Assembly: GCF_947624825.1 (NCBI RefSeq)
Contig: NZ_CANQLZ010000003.1
Location: 1 to 64,000, forward strand
Reading direction: 5' to 3'
DNA length: 64,000 bases
Source: an uncultured Acinetobacter sp.
GTDB taxonomy: Bacteria; Pseudomonadota; Gammaproteobacteria; Pseudomonadales; Moraxellaceae
Shown: in pieces, positions 39,363 to 49,631 of the stretch
Layout of the letters: each line of letters starts with the position of its first letter
Numbering within the stretch: position 1 is the first letter of the stretch
Position numbers and translations under genes: made by a program
The notes under the pieces: generated by a model
Told to the model about the DNA's origin: nothing
The model's input: the letters and a program-made list of their open reading frames with translations, nothing else
Database searches by the model: none

Positions 39363-40285
39363 TTAAATAAACGTTGGCCTAATTTCATTAGTAACACATC
39401 ACACACCAAACCGATCATGCCAATAATCAAAATTGCGGCAAAGACATTGTCAAAATTTTGGTAGCGTGCTTGTTGGGTAATAAACCAAGTAATTCCTGAG
39501 GTACTGCCAATGAGTTCTGCCACAATTAAATAGGTCCATGCCCAACCCAATAGCACTCTTAAATCACGATAAATGTCGGGTAATGCAGCAGGAATCACCA
39601 CGTTAAATAGACTCTTTGTTTTACTGGTCCCTAAGGTAAAACCTGCTTCAATCAGGCTTTTATCAACAGTTTTTGTGGTGTTGGCAATAATGAGAATTTG
39701 TTGAAAAAGTGTACCAATCACAATAATGGCGATTTTAGGTGCATCATTAATACCCAAAATTGCCACTGCCAGTGCGCCAAAAGCAGGCGCAGGCAAATAA
39801 CGAAAAAACTCAACAAAAGGTTCAATCAATTGCGAGATAGTTTTAGAAAATCCACATAGAATGCCTAAAGGAATGCCAATCAATGATGAAATAAAGAACG
39901 CACTAAATACCAATTGAATACTGTGCCACAGACTTTGGTGAAACCAAGGTGCAGCTGCTTGTGTAGGCGGTGTGGTAAACGCCGTGACCAATGCAGTGGC
40001 AACCTCATGCGGGGCGGGTAAATAAATTGGATTGCTGAGTAGACCTTGGGGTGGTGTTAGGCCTTGATCAACTGCAAGTTGCGCTTGTTCAGTAAAGATA
40101 TGACGTTCAACCCGACTGTCGACCTGTAAAAATGTGCTACTACCTGCATCGGTGATATGTACCTGCGGATGCCAAACGGCTGGAATGTAGCTTATGGCAC
40201 ACCAAATTAAGATTGGAATTAAAAATGAGCCAAGGCCGAACAATATTTTTTGTTGAGGGCTGAGAGATTGTGTTACGTAGCTCAT
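39341..40285 (-). CDS. NitT/TauT-type ABC transporter permease
   Basis: SLIGIPLGILCGFSKTISQLIEPFVEFFRYLPAPAFGALAVAILG; overlaps ATPase start. Confidence 0.93.
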   Translation of the reverse strand: MSYVTQSLSPQQKILFGLGSFLIPILIWCAISYIPAVWHPQVHITDAGSSTFLQVDSRVERHIFTEQAQLAVDQGLTPPQGLLSNPIYLPAPHEVATALVTAFTTPPTQAAAPWFHQSLWHSIQLVFSAFFISSLIGIPLGILCGFSKTISQLIEPFVEFFRYLPAPAFGALAVAILGINDAPKIAIIVIGTLFQQILIIANTTKTVDKSLIEAGFTLGTSKTKSLFNVVIPAALPDIYRDLRVLLGWAWTYLIVAELIGSTSGITWFITQQARYQNFDNVFAAILIIGMIGLVCDVLLMKLGQRLFKWKGVKA

Positions 40286-40299
40286 AACGTTGCCTATTG

Positions 40300-40327
40300 A
40301 TCATACTTTTTATATAAAACGTAATAC
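40300..40327 (-). promoter_or_regulatory. candidate NikR-like operator upstream of ABC permease: GTATTACG-N13-GTATGAT
   Basis: Minus strand GTATTACGTTTTATATAAAAAGTATGAT; half-sites 21 bp apart as in the 32375-32402 operator. Confidence 0.5.
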
Positions 40328-40331
40328 CAAT

Positions 40332-40348
40332 AAGCAAAATGAGTGCCA
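40332..40348 (-). promoter_or_regulatory. predicted sigma-54 promoter upstream of ABC permease/ATPase
   Basis: Minus strand ATGGCACTCATTTTGCTTA: GG-N10-GC (plus-strand CC 40346-40347, GC 40334-40335). Confidence 0.72.
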
Positions 40349-40350
40349 TA

Positions 40351-40378
40351 AAAAAGCAGCCCATGAGCTGCTCTTTTT
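40351..40378 (-). terminator. Rho-independent terminator of blc
   Basis: AAAAAGCAGC-CCATGA-GCTGCTCTTTTT downstream of the minus-strand lipocalin gene. Confidence 0.85.
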
Positions 40379-40390
40379 ATAATGTAAAAT

Positions 40391-40954
40391 TTACTGTTGT
40401 TTATAAGGTGTATAAATCAGATCACTTAAATCATAGCCCAATGACTTGGCATAGTTGAGGTATTCATCAACCACGGCTTGGTTTGGCTGTGGGTCGCGCG
40501 ATAATACCCATAAATATTTCTTGTTTGGCTCACCCACTAACACAGTTTGATAATCTTGATCAATTTTAAGCACCCAATAATCACCGCGTGCCACCGGAAT
40601 CCAACGAATGGCTTTAGGTAAGAAACTGACCTTTAACTTTGAATTGGCAGGTGCATTTTGAACAAAGCCTTCGGCTTTAGATTGCTTCATACTGCCATCT
40701 GCTTTGTAACAGCGGTTATCTACAGCAACATTACCTTTGGCATTCAAACTGTAATGGGCAGTGACATTGTAGGCACAGTCTTTTTGGAACATTAAAGGCT
40801 TACGTACTACTTCGTGCCACTGACCTAAATACTTATTTAAATCAACCTGCTCAACGGCTTGCACCTGAGTATTGGCAAAAGCCGGCGTCATGGCGCTTGC
40901 TGCAAGTAGGCATGCCAAGCTTATTTTTTTCAAGTGTTGCATATTAGAGTCCAA
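40391..40954 (-). CDS. blc: bacterial lipocalin
   Basis: VDLNKYLGQWHEVVRKPLMFQKDCAYNVTAHYSLN ... GDYWVLKIDQDYQTVLVGEPNKKYLWVLSRDP. Confidence 0.93.
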   Translation of the reverse strand: MDSNMQHLKKISLACLLAASAMTPAFANTQVQAVEQVDLNKYLGQWHEVVRKPLMFQKDCAYNVTAHYSLNAKGNVAVDNRCYKADGSMKQSKAEGFVQNAPANSKLKVSFLPKAIRWIPVARGDYWVLKIDQDYQTVLVGEPNKKYLWVLSRDPQPNQAVVDEYLNYAKSLGYDLSDLIYTPYKQQ

Positions 40955-41231
40955 GTCAAATTTATGTAGCTATGATGCTGAATTTCATAGTATTTTTACA
41001 GAGGTAAATGCGCTTAAAATTGTATAGGTATTGTGAGGATTTGAATAAAAATGTTTTCTATCGCTATTTCAGCTTCAATTGTGGATGAAATTTCACTTAA
41101 AAATCACACGCAAACTGAATCAATTTAAACAAATTTTTAATTTTTGTTATAGGTTTTGTAAGTAAAGACGAGATCTTGGCGCTTTTATATTATGTTGGGA
41201 CACTCTAAGAATAATCACATGATGTTCAAAA

Positions 41232-42086
41232 ATGATAAAAAAAGCGATCTTACCGGTTGCAGGGTTTGGAACACGACTACTACCTGCCAGTAAGGCGATT
41301 CCTAAAGAAATGATCAGTATTATTGATCGACCTGCAATTGATTATGTGGTGCAAGAAGCAATTAATGCTGGCATAGAGCATATTATTTTAGTCACACATT
41401 CGAGTAAAACCTCGATTGAGGACTATTTTGACTGCCATGCTGAACTAGAACAGCACTTGCTCAATAAAGATAAGCCAGAATTATTACAGAGTCTTCAGGT
41501 CATTCCAGCACACATTACGCTCAGCAGTGTACGTCAGGGCAAAGCCTTGGGCTTAGGTCACGCTATTTACGCAGCGCGGCACTGTTTGGCACCCAATGAA
41601 GGCTTTGCTGTGTTGTTGCCTGATGTATTAATTGATGAGCCATGTTCAAATTTAAAACAGATGATTGATGCCTATACAGCCAATCAAATAGCACAAATCA
41701 TGGTAGAACCTGTTGATCCACAACGTGTCGATCAATATGGGATTGTGGCCACTGATCAAGCACTTGCACCAGGCCAAAGCGCCTTCATTCACAGCATGAT
41801 TGAAAAACCTAGGCTGGATCAAGCACCTTCTAATTTAGCAGTGGTGGGGCGTTATGTATTACCACACCAGATTTTACCCATTTTAGCCAACACACCCGCT
41901 GGACAAGGTGGTGAGATCCAACTGACAGATGCCATTGTGCAACTTGATCAAATACAAGCCTACCACTTACAAGGGCAAAGTTTTGATTGTGGTCATCCGG
42001 CAGGTTACTTTAGCGCAACCTTGCATTATGCCAAACAGCATCCAACCCTTGGACATGAACTGCGTGAATTAATCAAAAATGCATAA
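41232..42086 (+). CDS. galU: UTP--glucose-1-phosphate uridylyltransferase
   Basis: KKAILPVAGFGTRLLPASKAIPKEM ... IDRPAIDYVVQEAINAGIEHIILVTH. Confidence 0.96.
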   Translation: MIKKAILPVAGFGTRLLPASKAIPKEMISIIDRPAIDYVVQEAINAGIEHIILVTHSSKTSIEDYFDCHAELEQHLLNKDKPELLQSLQVIPAHITLSSVRQGKALGLGHAIYAARHCLAPNEGFAVLLPDVLIDEPCSNLKQMIDAYTANQIAQIMVEPVDPQRVDQYGIVATDQALAPGQSAFIHSMIEKPRLDQAPSNLAVVGRYVLPHQILPILANTPAGQGGEIQLTDAIVQLDQIQAYHLQGQSFDCGHPAGYFSATLHYAKQHPTLGHELRELIKNA

Positions 42087-42102
42087 GCGCTAGAGGAACC
42101 TT

Positions 42103-43362
42103 ATGAAAATCGTGGTATTTGGAAAGACCTTGTATGCAGGTGTTATGAGCGCTTTATTGGCTGAATCAGGGCATCAAGTCTATTGGTGTGATCATTTGGC
42201 AGAATATCTAAATTTTGAGGATCATTTTGAAGATCACTTATTAAAAGTCATGCTGATTAAACAAAAACGAATTGGCTTTTTAAAGCAATGTGATTTTGAT
42301 GCCTTAGACACCGACATTGATACATATTGGTTCTGTTTGAGCCCCTATGAAGAACAACAGGCTATTCGCCTTGCTCAACGTCTTCAACAGCGGCATATCA
42401 TTCATCCTAAATTGATGATTAACACAGCGACCTTTGGTCTGTATGGCACAGCTCAGCTACAGGATATTTTAAACCAAGATGAATGGGTCTACTTACCAGA
42501 TAATATCCGAGAAGGTAAGGCATTAAGCAGCTTCACTGACGCAGAACAATTGGTGGTCGGTTGTGATTGCAAACACACATTAAGCAAGGTGCAAGAGCTA
42601 TTGCGAGCATTATTTCCACAGCCGCAACAATATATTTGTATGCCCATTTTGGATGCTGAATTTAGCAAATTGAGTGTTTCAGGCATGTTGGGGGCCAGAA
42701 TCAGTTTTATTAATGACTTAGCCACTGTGGCTGAAAAAATTGGTGTTGATATTCAACATGTACGCGCCAGTATGGCAGCCGATCCTCGGATTGGGGGCAA
42801 TTACTTATTTCCAGGCATTGGCTTTGGTGGTGAGAATTTTTCACATGACATTTTAACCCTAACGCGTGCTGTGGCAGATGCAGGGGGGAAAAGTCGTTTA
42901 TTAGAACAGGTATGGCAAATTAATGAAGAACAAAAAGAGTTGTTGTTTCGCAAACTCTGGGCCTACTTTCACGGCGAATTAAACGGCAAAACCATTGCTA
43001 TTTGGGGTGCTGCGTATAAAGAAAATACCGCAAGCATTCACCAATCTGCCATTCATCCCATGCTTGCAGCGTTGTGGGCACAAGGCGCGGTTATTCGCTT
43101 ACACGATCCTGCAGCTTTACAAAGTATTGCCAGCATGTATGGCGAGCGCGAAGATTTGATTTTGTGTGAGCAGCAATATGACGCCATTAGCGATGCACAT
43201 GCTTTGTGTGTGTTAACGCCATGGCGGCAATATTGGAGCTTAGATTATCGTCAACTGGTCAATCGTATGCAGCACCCTTTATTACTTGATGGGCGCAATA
43301 TGTATCATCCTGAATATGTCAAAAATCAAGGTTTAGCTTATATTGGGGTCGGACGACAATGA
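42103..43362 (+). CDS. ugd: UDP-glucose 6-dehydrogenase family protein
   Basis: [45 protein letters not shown]-like motif; [17 protein letters not shown]; between galU and pgi. Confidence 0.9.
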   Translation: MKIVVFGKTLYAGVMSALLAESGHQVYWCDHLAEYLNFEDHFEDHLLKVMLIKQKRIGFLKQCDFDALDTDIDTYWFCLSPYEEQQAIRLAQRLQQRHIIHPKLMINTATFGLYGTAQLQDILNQDEWVYLPDNIREGKALSSFTDAEQLVVGCDCKHTLSKVQELLRALFPQPQQYICMPILDAEFSKLSVSGMLGARISFINDLATVAEKIGVDIQHVRASMAADPRIGGNYLFPGIGFGGENFSHDILTLTRAVADAGGKSRLLEQVWQINEEQKELLFRKLWAYFHGELNGKTIAIWGAAYKENTASIHQSAIHPMLAALWAQGAVIRLHDPAALQSIASMYGEREDLILCEQQYDAISDAHALCVLTPWRQYWSLDYRQLVNRMQHPLLLDGRNMYHPEYVKNQGLAYIGVGRQ

Positions 43363-44981
43363 GTCAAGAACAACGTTTACACGCGCTTGCCCAAGATATG
43401 CGTCAGCGCCATTTATATGATTTATTTTTACAAGAACAACAACGCTTTGAGCGTTTATCGGTACAACATGAGCAAATCATTTTTGATTTTAGTAAACAGC
43501 GTTTAAATGATGAGGTATTGGATGAATTAATTGGCTTTGCCAAAACCAAACAACTTGAGACTTGGATTGAACAACTTTTTTCACAACAAAAAATTAACTA
43601 CACCGAACAACGTGCTGCCATGCATTGGGCTTTACGTTTACCTGAATATAGCGAGCGACATCAAGATTTAAGTACTGAGGTACACGCACAACTGCAACGT
43701 ATGTTTGCTTTGGTTGAGCAGATTCATGCCGGTCAATATCGTGGTGTTACAGGACAAGTGATTCAAGATGTGGTCAATATTGGCGTAGGTGGCTCAGACC
43801 TTGGCCCAATGATGGTCAGTCATGCTTTAGCAGATTTTAAATGCCAAACAGCCAAAGGCCTAAATCTACACTTTGTTTCGACCATGGATGGCAGTCAGTT
43901 GTCTGATATTTTGCAACACCTACGACCTGAAACGACCTTATTTATTGTTTCCTCAAAATCATTTAGCACTATTGATACCTTATCTAATGCCCAAACCGCC
44001 CGACTATGGTTAAGTGCCAGTCTTGGGGAGCAAAGTTTGTTCTTAAAGCATCATTTTATTGGCATCTCAACCCGTGCCGACAAAATGACAGCATGGGGAA
44101 TTACCCCAGACAAACAATTCTTGCTTTGGGATTGGGTCGGTGGGCGCTATTCGTTATGGTCATGTATTGGTCTTCCGATTGCCTTAAGTATTGGTGTGGC
44201 ACAGTTTAAGCGGTTGTTGGCGGGTGCATATTCTGTCGATCAACATTTCCAATTGGCCGATTTTCGACAAAACATTCCAGTTTTAATGGCATTAATTGGC
44301 ATGTGGAATATCAATTTTTTACAGATCAATACCCACGCTGTTTTGCCTTATGATGGACGCTTAAAATATTTCACCTCGTATTTACAGCAACTTGAAATGG
44401 AATCCAACGGTAAATCCATTCAGCGCAATCATCAGCCTGTTGAGATGAATACTTGTCCGATTATTTGGGGGGAAGTCGGACCCAATGCACAACACGCATT
44501 TTATCAATTGTTGCATCAAGGTACCAATCAAGTCAGTTGTGATTTTATTGCACCGATTCATCGTTATGATCAGCAACAGTTTCAGCTTGAAAATGCCAAT
44601 TCCTTGATTGAACAACATTATTTGGCTTTATCCAATTGTCTAGCACAATCGCGTTTATTGGCTTTTGGCAATCATGCCTTAGAAAATGAAGACCTTGATC
44701 AACTGCCAGTGTATCAACACTATAGCGGTAATCAACCCAGTAGCACTGTACTAATGAAATCTTTAGAGCCTTATTCTTTAGGTATGCTGATTGCGCTGTA
44801 TGAGCATAAAGTGTTTGTACAATCGGTACTTTGGAATATTAACCCCTTTGATCAATGGGGCGTTGAAAAAGGCAAACAAATTGCCAATAGCTTATTGCCC
44901 GTATTGACCCATGCGCATGCTGATTTATCACATTTAGATGCTTCTACCCGTGGATTAATTCAAAGCATCCAAATGTTTTAA
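43359..44981 (+). CDS. pgi: glucose-6-phosphate isomerase
   Basis: [62 protein letters not shown]. Confidence 0.97.
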   Translation: MSQEQRLHALAQDMRQRHLYDLFLQEQQRFERLSVQHEQIIFDFSKQRLNDEVLDELIGFAKTKQLETWIEQLFSQQKINYTEQRAAMHWALRLPEYSERHQDLSTEVHAQLQRMFALVEQIHAGQYRGVTGQVIQDVVNIGVGGSDLGPMMVSHALADFKCQTAKGLNLHFVSTMDGSQLSDILQHLRPETTLFIVSSKSFSTIDTLSNAQTARLWLSASLGEQSLFLKHHFIGISTRADKMTAWGITPDKQFLLWDWVGGRYSLWSCIGLPIALSIGVAQFKRLLAGAYSVDQHFQLADFRQNIPVLMALIGMWNINFLQINTHAVLPYDGRLKYFTSYLQQLEMESNGKSIQRNHQPVEMNTCPIIWGEVGPNAQHAFYQLLHQGTNQVSCDFIAPIHRYDQQQFQLENANSLIEQHYLALSNCLAQSRLLAFGNHALENEDLDQLPVYQHYSGNQPSSTVLMKSLEPYSLGMLIALYEHKVFVQSVLWNINPFDQWGVEKGKQIANSLLPVLTHAHADLSHLDASTRGLIQSIQMF

Positions 44982-44994
44982 GCCTAAACACACC

Positions 44995-46359
44995 TTAGCC
45001 ATGTAAGTTAATTAAATCTGTAAGCATTTGAATATAATCTTCGATCGGCTGTGGTTGTTGCTCGGTTCGTGTTTCAATATTCAAACGCAACAGGGGTTCA
45101 GTGTTTGAGGCGCGAATATTAAAACGCCAAGCACCAAAATCAAAGCCTAAGCCGTCGGTGTCATCAAGCTTAAGTACTTGGTCTGCAAAGTGCTGCTTTA
45201 ACGCCAAAATAGTACTTTGGCTATCTTTGACTGTAAAATTGATTTCGCCACTACATGGAAAACGCTGCTGCATAGTTTGGGTTAAGGCGGATAGCGGCAG
45301 CTGCTGCGTTGAGAGTAGATTCATCATCAATAGCCAAGGAATCATGCCACTGTCGCAGTAACCAAAATCACGAAAATAATGATGCGCACTCATCTCGCCG
45401 CCATAAATCGCATTTTCTTGTCGCATAACCTGCTTGATATAGGCATGCCCAGATTGGGAAGCTACAGCAATCCCTTGATGTTGCTCGATAATATCAATTG
45501 TGTTCCAAATTAAGCGTGAATCATGCACAATTTTTTGTTGAGGTGCTTGTTGTAAAAAAGCTTGTGCCAACAGACCCACCATGTAATAACCCTCGATGAA
45601 TTGACCTTGCTCATCAAAGAAAAAACAGCGGTCAAAGTCACCGTCCCATGCCACACCAAAATCCGCATGGTGTTCAAGCACAGCTTCACGGGTAGCAATG
45701 CGATTTTCAACCAGCATAGGATTAGGAATACCCATTGGAAAATGACCATCAGGATGATGTTGAATTTTAATTAGTTCAATGGGCAAATTGTGTGCCATAA
45801 ACGCAGCTTCTAAAGCATCAACAATGTGGCCGGCTGCACCATGACCGGGATTGGTGACAATTTTAAGCGGTTTAAGCTTTGGCTTTAGATAACCCATCAA
45901 GTGGGCAATATATTGCGGCACAATATCATACTTTTGACACTCACCTTGACGGCTAGGCAGGAGAAAGTCAGCGTTTTGCATGTACGCTTCTAGCTGGGTT
46001 AAACCGGTGTCTTTGCCAATGGGGCGGGCTTGTTTTCCCACCAATTTCATACCGTTATAGTCCAAGGGATTATGGCTTGCTGTAATTTCAATGCCACCCT
46101 CAACATCTAAGGCAAGTGCTGCAAAATAGACCTCTTCTGTGCCTGCTAAGCCTAAATCGAGGACATCAACACCGCCATCATTTAAACCATGAATGAGGGC
46201 TGTCTTAAGACTGTTGCTGCTTAAACGTACATCAGCGCCAACCGCAATGGTCTGAGGTTGAAACACATCAGCATAGGCACGCCCTAATGTATAGGCAAAT
46301 TTCGGGGTAATTTGTGTATCGAGTTTGCCACGAATATCATAGGCCTTAAAAGCAGTCAT
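44995..46359 (-). CDS. phosphomannomutase/phosphoglucomutase
   Basis: FKAYDIRGKL, ITASHNPLDYNGMKL, WDGDFDRCFFFDE, RASNTEPLLRLNIETR. Confidence 0.95.
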   Translation of the reverse strand: MTAFKAYDIRGKLDTQITPKFAYTLGRAYADVFQPQTIAVGADVRLSSNSLKTALIHGLNDGGVDVLDLGLAGTEEVYFAALALDVEGGIEITASHNPLDYNGMKLVGKQARPIGKDTGLTQLEAYMQNADFLLPSRQGECQKYDIVPQYIAHLMGYLKPKLKPLKIVTNPGHGAAGHIVDALEAAFMAHNLPIELIKIQHHPDGHFPMGIPNPMLVENRIATREAVLEHHADFGVAWDGDFDRCFFFDEQGQFIEGYYMVGLLAQAFLQQAPQQKIVHDSRLIWNTIDIIEQHQGIAVASQSGHAYIKQVMRQENAIYGGEMSAHHYFRDFGYCDSGMIPWLLMMNLLSTQQLPLSALTQTMQQRFPCSGEINFTVKDSQSTILALKQHFADQVLKLDDTDGLGFDFGAWRFNIRASNTEPLLRLNIETRTEQQPQPIEDYIQMLTDLINLHG

Positions 46360-46524
46360 TATTATCTATCTCATTATTTTATAATAAAAATTAAGCTAAC
46401 AGCGTTTTTTGCTACTTTGGGTAACTAATCATTACTTTTTGTTAAGTTAAGCTTCGTTTCATCAGTGCTGATGTGCTGAAAGACTTGACATCCTGCTCAA
46501 TTTCTCGGTAAATATCTGCACACC

Positions 46525-46632
46525 TTAAGGCAGGGGAGTCTCCAAAGAGACTGAGAGGCTAGATGAGTATCACTCGAGCTAGCGACCCTTTGAACCTGAC
46601 CCAGTTAATGCTGGCGTAGGAAGACCATCTTG
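46525..46632 (+). ncRNA. TPP (THI-box) riboswitch
   Basis: CAGGGGAGTC...GACTGAGAGG...ACCCTTTGAACCTGACCCAGTTAATGCTGGCGTAGGAAGA. Confidence 0.96.
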
Positions 46633-46728
46633 ATTTTATCAGCGCATATCCATTGTGCTGACTTCATTATTCCTGTACGTCGCATGGGTCTCTTTTTTGG
46701 AGATCAACATGTTATTTGAGTTTAGTGT

Positions 46729-47649
46729 ATGAGCCACTGGTCAATTTTGGGCAGTGGGGTCAGTGCGCTTTGTGTTGCCACCGCATTGCGCGCCCACGGC
46801 GAATCGATTGAAATCATTGTCAGTGAGCAGCCAAGTGCTTCACATTTTGCCGGCGGCATGCTCGCCCCTTTTTGTGAAGCAGAAGCCGCGCCTCATTTTA
46901 AAAGTTTATATGACTTTGATGCAATTAAATGGTGGAAGCGTTATACCCAGCAAGTCATTCAACGTGGCACGTTGGTACTTGCGCCACAACGCGATCATGC
47001 TGAACTTTCCCGTTTTGCAGCGCGTACCGTCCAGCATGAAAGGGTAGTACCTGCGCAACTTGAAGCAGATTTAGCACACTTTGCGCAGGGCTTGTTTTTT
47101 AAAAATGAAGCACATCTTGATCCACGCTTGGCTTTAGCTGAGTTAAAACATCATTTAATCCAACACGATGTACCCATCCATCAAGGGCAAGCGAGCGGTC
47201 GGATTATTGATTGCCGCGGGATCTATGCACAAGATCAGCTACCACTGCGTGCTGTACGTGGCGAGATGTTAATTTTAGAACAACCTGAATTACACCTCTC
47301 ACGTCCAATCCGTTTCTTGCATCCACGTTTTGCCTGTTATTTGGTGCCACGCCAAAATGGCCAATTTATGTTGGGTGCCACCATGCTTGAAAGTGATTCA
47401 CGCCAACCCATTAGTGTACGGAGCAGCATGGAATTGTTAAATGCAGCCTATGCCATTCATCCAGCTTTTGCTGAAGCGCATATTGTTGAAACAGGTATTG
47501 GCTTACGTCCTGCTTATCAAGACAATATTCCAAAAATTAACTATCACCATCAAATTTTTTATATCAATGGTATGCACCGTCATGGCTTTTTGTGTGCGCC
47601 ATGGCTTGCTGAAAAACTCGTTCAACAACTTGCAGGGAGCGCAACATGA
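46729..47649 (+). CDS. thiO: glycine oxidase ThiO-like FAD-dependent oxidoreductase
   Basis: N-terminal dinucleotide-binding motif, LRPAYQDNIPKI; downstream of TPP riboswitch and followed by thiS. Confidence 0.88.
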   Translation: MSHWSILGSGVSALCVATALRAHGESIEIIVSEQPSASHFAGGMLAPFCEAEAAPHFKSLYDFDAIKWWKRYTQQVIQRGTLVLAPQRDHAELSRFAARTVQHERVVPAQLEADLAHFAQGLFFKNEAHLDPRLALAELKHHLIQHDVPIHQGQASGRIIDCRGIYAQDQLPLRAVRGEMLILEQPELHLSRPIRFLHPRFACYLVPRQNGQFMLGATMLESDSRQPISVRSSMELLNAAYAIHPAFAEAHIVETGIGLRPAYQDNIPKINYHHQIFYINGMHRHGFLCAPWLAEKLVQQLAGSAT

Positions 47650-47843
47650 ATATTTATTTAAATGGTCAAGCAATTGACACCCAAAGCTTAAATCTTGCTG
47701 ATTTACTGCTTGAGCAGCATATAGATGCCAATGTGGTTGCCACAGCAATAGAGGGTGATTTTATCCCACGTAGCCAATATCACTGTACGCCTTTAATAGC
47801 AGGACAAAAAATTGAAGTCCTTGCACCAATGCAAGGGGGTTAA
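47646..47843 (+). CDS. thiS: sulfur carrier protein ThiS
   Basis: 65 aa beta-grasp protein ending in GG. Confidence 0.93.
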   Translation: MNIYLNGQAIDTQSLNLADLLLEQHIDANVVATAIEGDFIPRSQYHCTPLIAGQKIEVLAPMQGG

Positions 47844-47844
47844 G

Positions 47845-48603
47845 ATGCAAGTTTATGGAACTCAACTACAATCGCGCCTGTTTTTAGGTACAGCGGGTTA
47901 TCCATCGCCTGAAACACTGCTACAGGCAATTCAAAGCGCTGATGTAGATGTAATTACGGTCAGTTTGCGCCGTGAAGGTTCCGGTGGACAAGGCTTTCGT
48001 GAATTATTAAAGCAGGTCAAATGCCGTTTTTTACCCAATACAGCAGGCTGCTATAGTGTTAAAGAGGCGGTCACCACAGCGCACATGGCACGTGAAGTGT
48101 TTAATACTCCATGGATTAAACTTGAAGTGATTGGGCATCCCGATACCTTACAACCCAATCCATTTGCCTTGGTTGAAGCAGCAAAAATTTTAAGCCAAGA
48201 GGGTTTTCAGGTGTTTCCTTATACCACTGATGATCTGATTGTGGCTGAAAAATTGCTTGAAGCCGGTTGTGAAGTACTGATGCCATGGGGTGCACCGATT
48301 GGTTCCGGTCAAGGCTTATGTCATATAGAAGCGCTACAACGTATGCGCCATTATTTTCCACAGACACCGCTGATTATTGATGCAGGCATTGGTGCACCTA
48401 GTCATGCAGCATTGGCGTTAGAAATGGGCTTTGATGCCGTATTGCTTAATACCGCAGTTGCACAAGCCCAAGACCCAGTAGCCATGGCACAAGCATTTGC
48501 GCTTGCAGTACAGGCAGGTCATGGGGCTTATCAGGCCGGCTTAATGCCAAAACGCGATTTAGCCCAAGCCTCAACGCCACTATTTGGCTTAGCGGAGTTT
48601 TAA
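47845..48603 (+). CDS. thiG: thiazole synthase
   Basis: [72 protein letters not shown]. Confidence 0.95.
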   Translation: MQVYGTQLQSRLFLGTAGYPSPETLLQAIQSADVDVITVSLRREGSGGQGFRELLKQVKCRFLPNTAGCYSVKEAVTTAHMAREVFNTPWIKLEVIGHPDTLQPNPFALVEAAKILSQEGFQVFPYTTDDLIVAEKLLEAGCEVLMPWGAPIGSGQGLCHIEALQRMRHYFPQTPLIIDAGIGAPSHAALALEMGFDAVLLNTAVAQAQDPVAMAQAFALAVQAGHGAYQAGLMPKRDLAQASTPLFGLAEF

Positions 48604-48604
48604 C

Positions 48605-49561
48605 ATGCCAAATCAACGCTATATCCGCCAAATGCAAATGCCACAGGTGGGTGAGCTAGGACAACAACGCTTACAACAGGCAAAGGTTTTGGTGGTGGGT
48701 GCAGGTGGGCTAGCAGCGTCATTACTGCCCATTTTGGCAGCCAGTGGTGTCGGCTATTTAAGGCTATATGATGCAGATCGGGTGGAATTATCTAATTTAC
48801 ATCGGCAAATTTTGTTTCGCATGTCAGACATTGGCGAGTATAAAGTCCTTGCAGCGCAACAACACTTACAGCAACTCAACCCCGAAGTATATGTAGATGC
48901 TGTACCTCAGCACATCGACAGCACTACCTTACAAGCGGCCTTGGTGGATATTGATATCGTGGTGGATGCCGCAGATCGTTTTGCCACCACCTATTTATTG
49001 TCAGATGCCTGTCATGCAGGAAAAATTCCGTTAATTAGTGCTTCGGTATTAGCGGAACAAGGCTATGTGGGTGGCTTTTGTGGTACAACAGCACCGAGCT
49101 ATCGTGCTTTGTTTCCTGAGTTACCGCATCAAGCTGCTTCTTGTCACAGCGCAGGTGTACTGGCTTCCAGTGTCGCCACTTTGGCCAGTTTGCAAGCACA
49201 TATGGTGCTGAATGTCCTATTACAGGCCAAAAAATCGGCCTTGGGTCAGTTGTTAGGTTTAGATTTAGCCACGTGGCACATCAGCAGCATGCGCTTTGAT
49301 CAACTGCCAGAACCTGAGGAAAGTCACATGTGGCTTGATCGTGCTCAACTTGGTGCAGATGACGTCATTTTAGAATTACGCGACCCCACCGAAATAGCAT
49401 TTCCAATCACAGGGGCAATTTACGTTAAGCTCGATACTTTGCCCATACAGGTCACGTCTCAACGGGTGGTATGTGTATGTAAAAGCGGAATCCGTGCTGC
49501 AAAAGCCGCCAAAATCTTAAAACAGCGTGGTTTTGCAACGGTGTATATTTTAGCGGATTAA
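48605..49561 (+). CDS. thiF: ThiF/MoeB-type adenylyltransferase with rhodanese-like C-terminus
   Basis: RYIRQMQMPQVGELGQQRLQQAKVLVVGAGGLAA; C-terminal VVCVCKSGIRAAKAAKILKQRGF. Confidence 0.9.
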   Translation: MPNQRYIRQMQMPQVGELGQQRLQQAKVLVVGAGGLAASLLPILAASGVGYLRLYDADRVELSNLHRQILFRMSDIGEYKVLAAQQHLQQLNPEVYVDAVPQHIDSTTLQAALVDIDIVVDAADRFATTYLLSDACHAGKIPLISASVLAEQGYVGGFCGTTAPSYRALFPELPHQAASCHSAGVLASSVATLASLQAHMVLNVLLQAKKSALGQLLGLDLATWHISSMRFDQLPEPEESHMWLDRAQLGADDVILELRDPTEIAFPITGAIYVKLDTLPIQVTSQRVVCVCKSGIRAAKAAKILKQRGFATVYILAD

Positions 49562-49567
49562 AATCTC

Positions 49568-49598
49568 TTGACCTTCCTATCATGGGAAGGTTTATTCT
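49568..49598 (+). promoter_or_regulatory. CueR-type copA promoter/operator
   Basis: TTGACC (-35, 49568-49573), ACCTTCC-N7-GGAAGGT (49571-49591), TATTCT (-10, 49593-49598); 19-bp spacer typical of MerR-family promoters. Confidence 0.9.
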
Positions 49599-49631
49599 AT
49601 GTGTAAGGCTTGGTAGGTAAAGGATAGAACA

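Noticed and set aside
49568-49591. Hairpin ACCTTCC...GGAAGGT considered as a terminator of the thi operon
   Set aside because: Spacing (N7), TTGACC -35 and a 19-bp spacer to TATTCT match a CueR-regulated copA promoter; no U-tract of terminator type.
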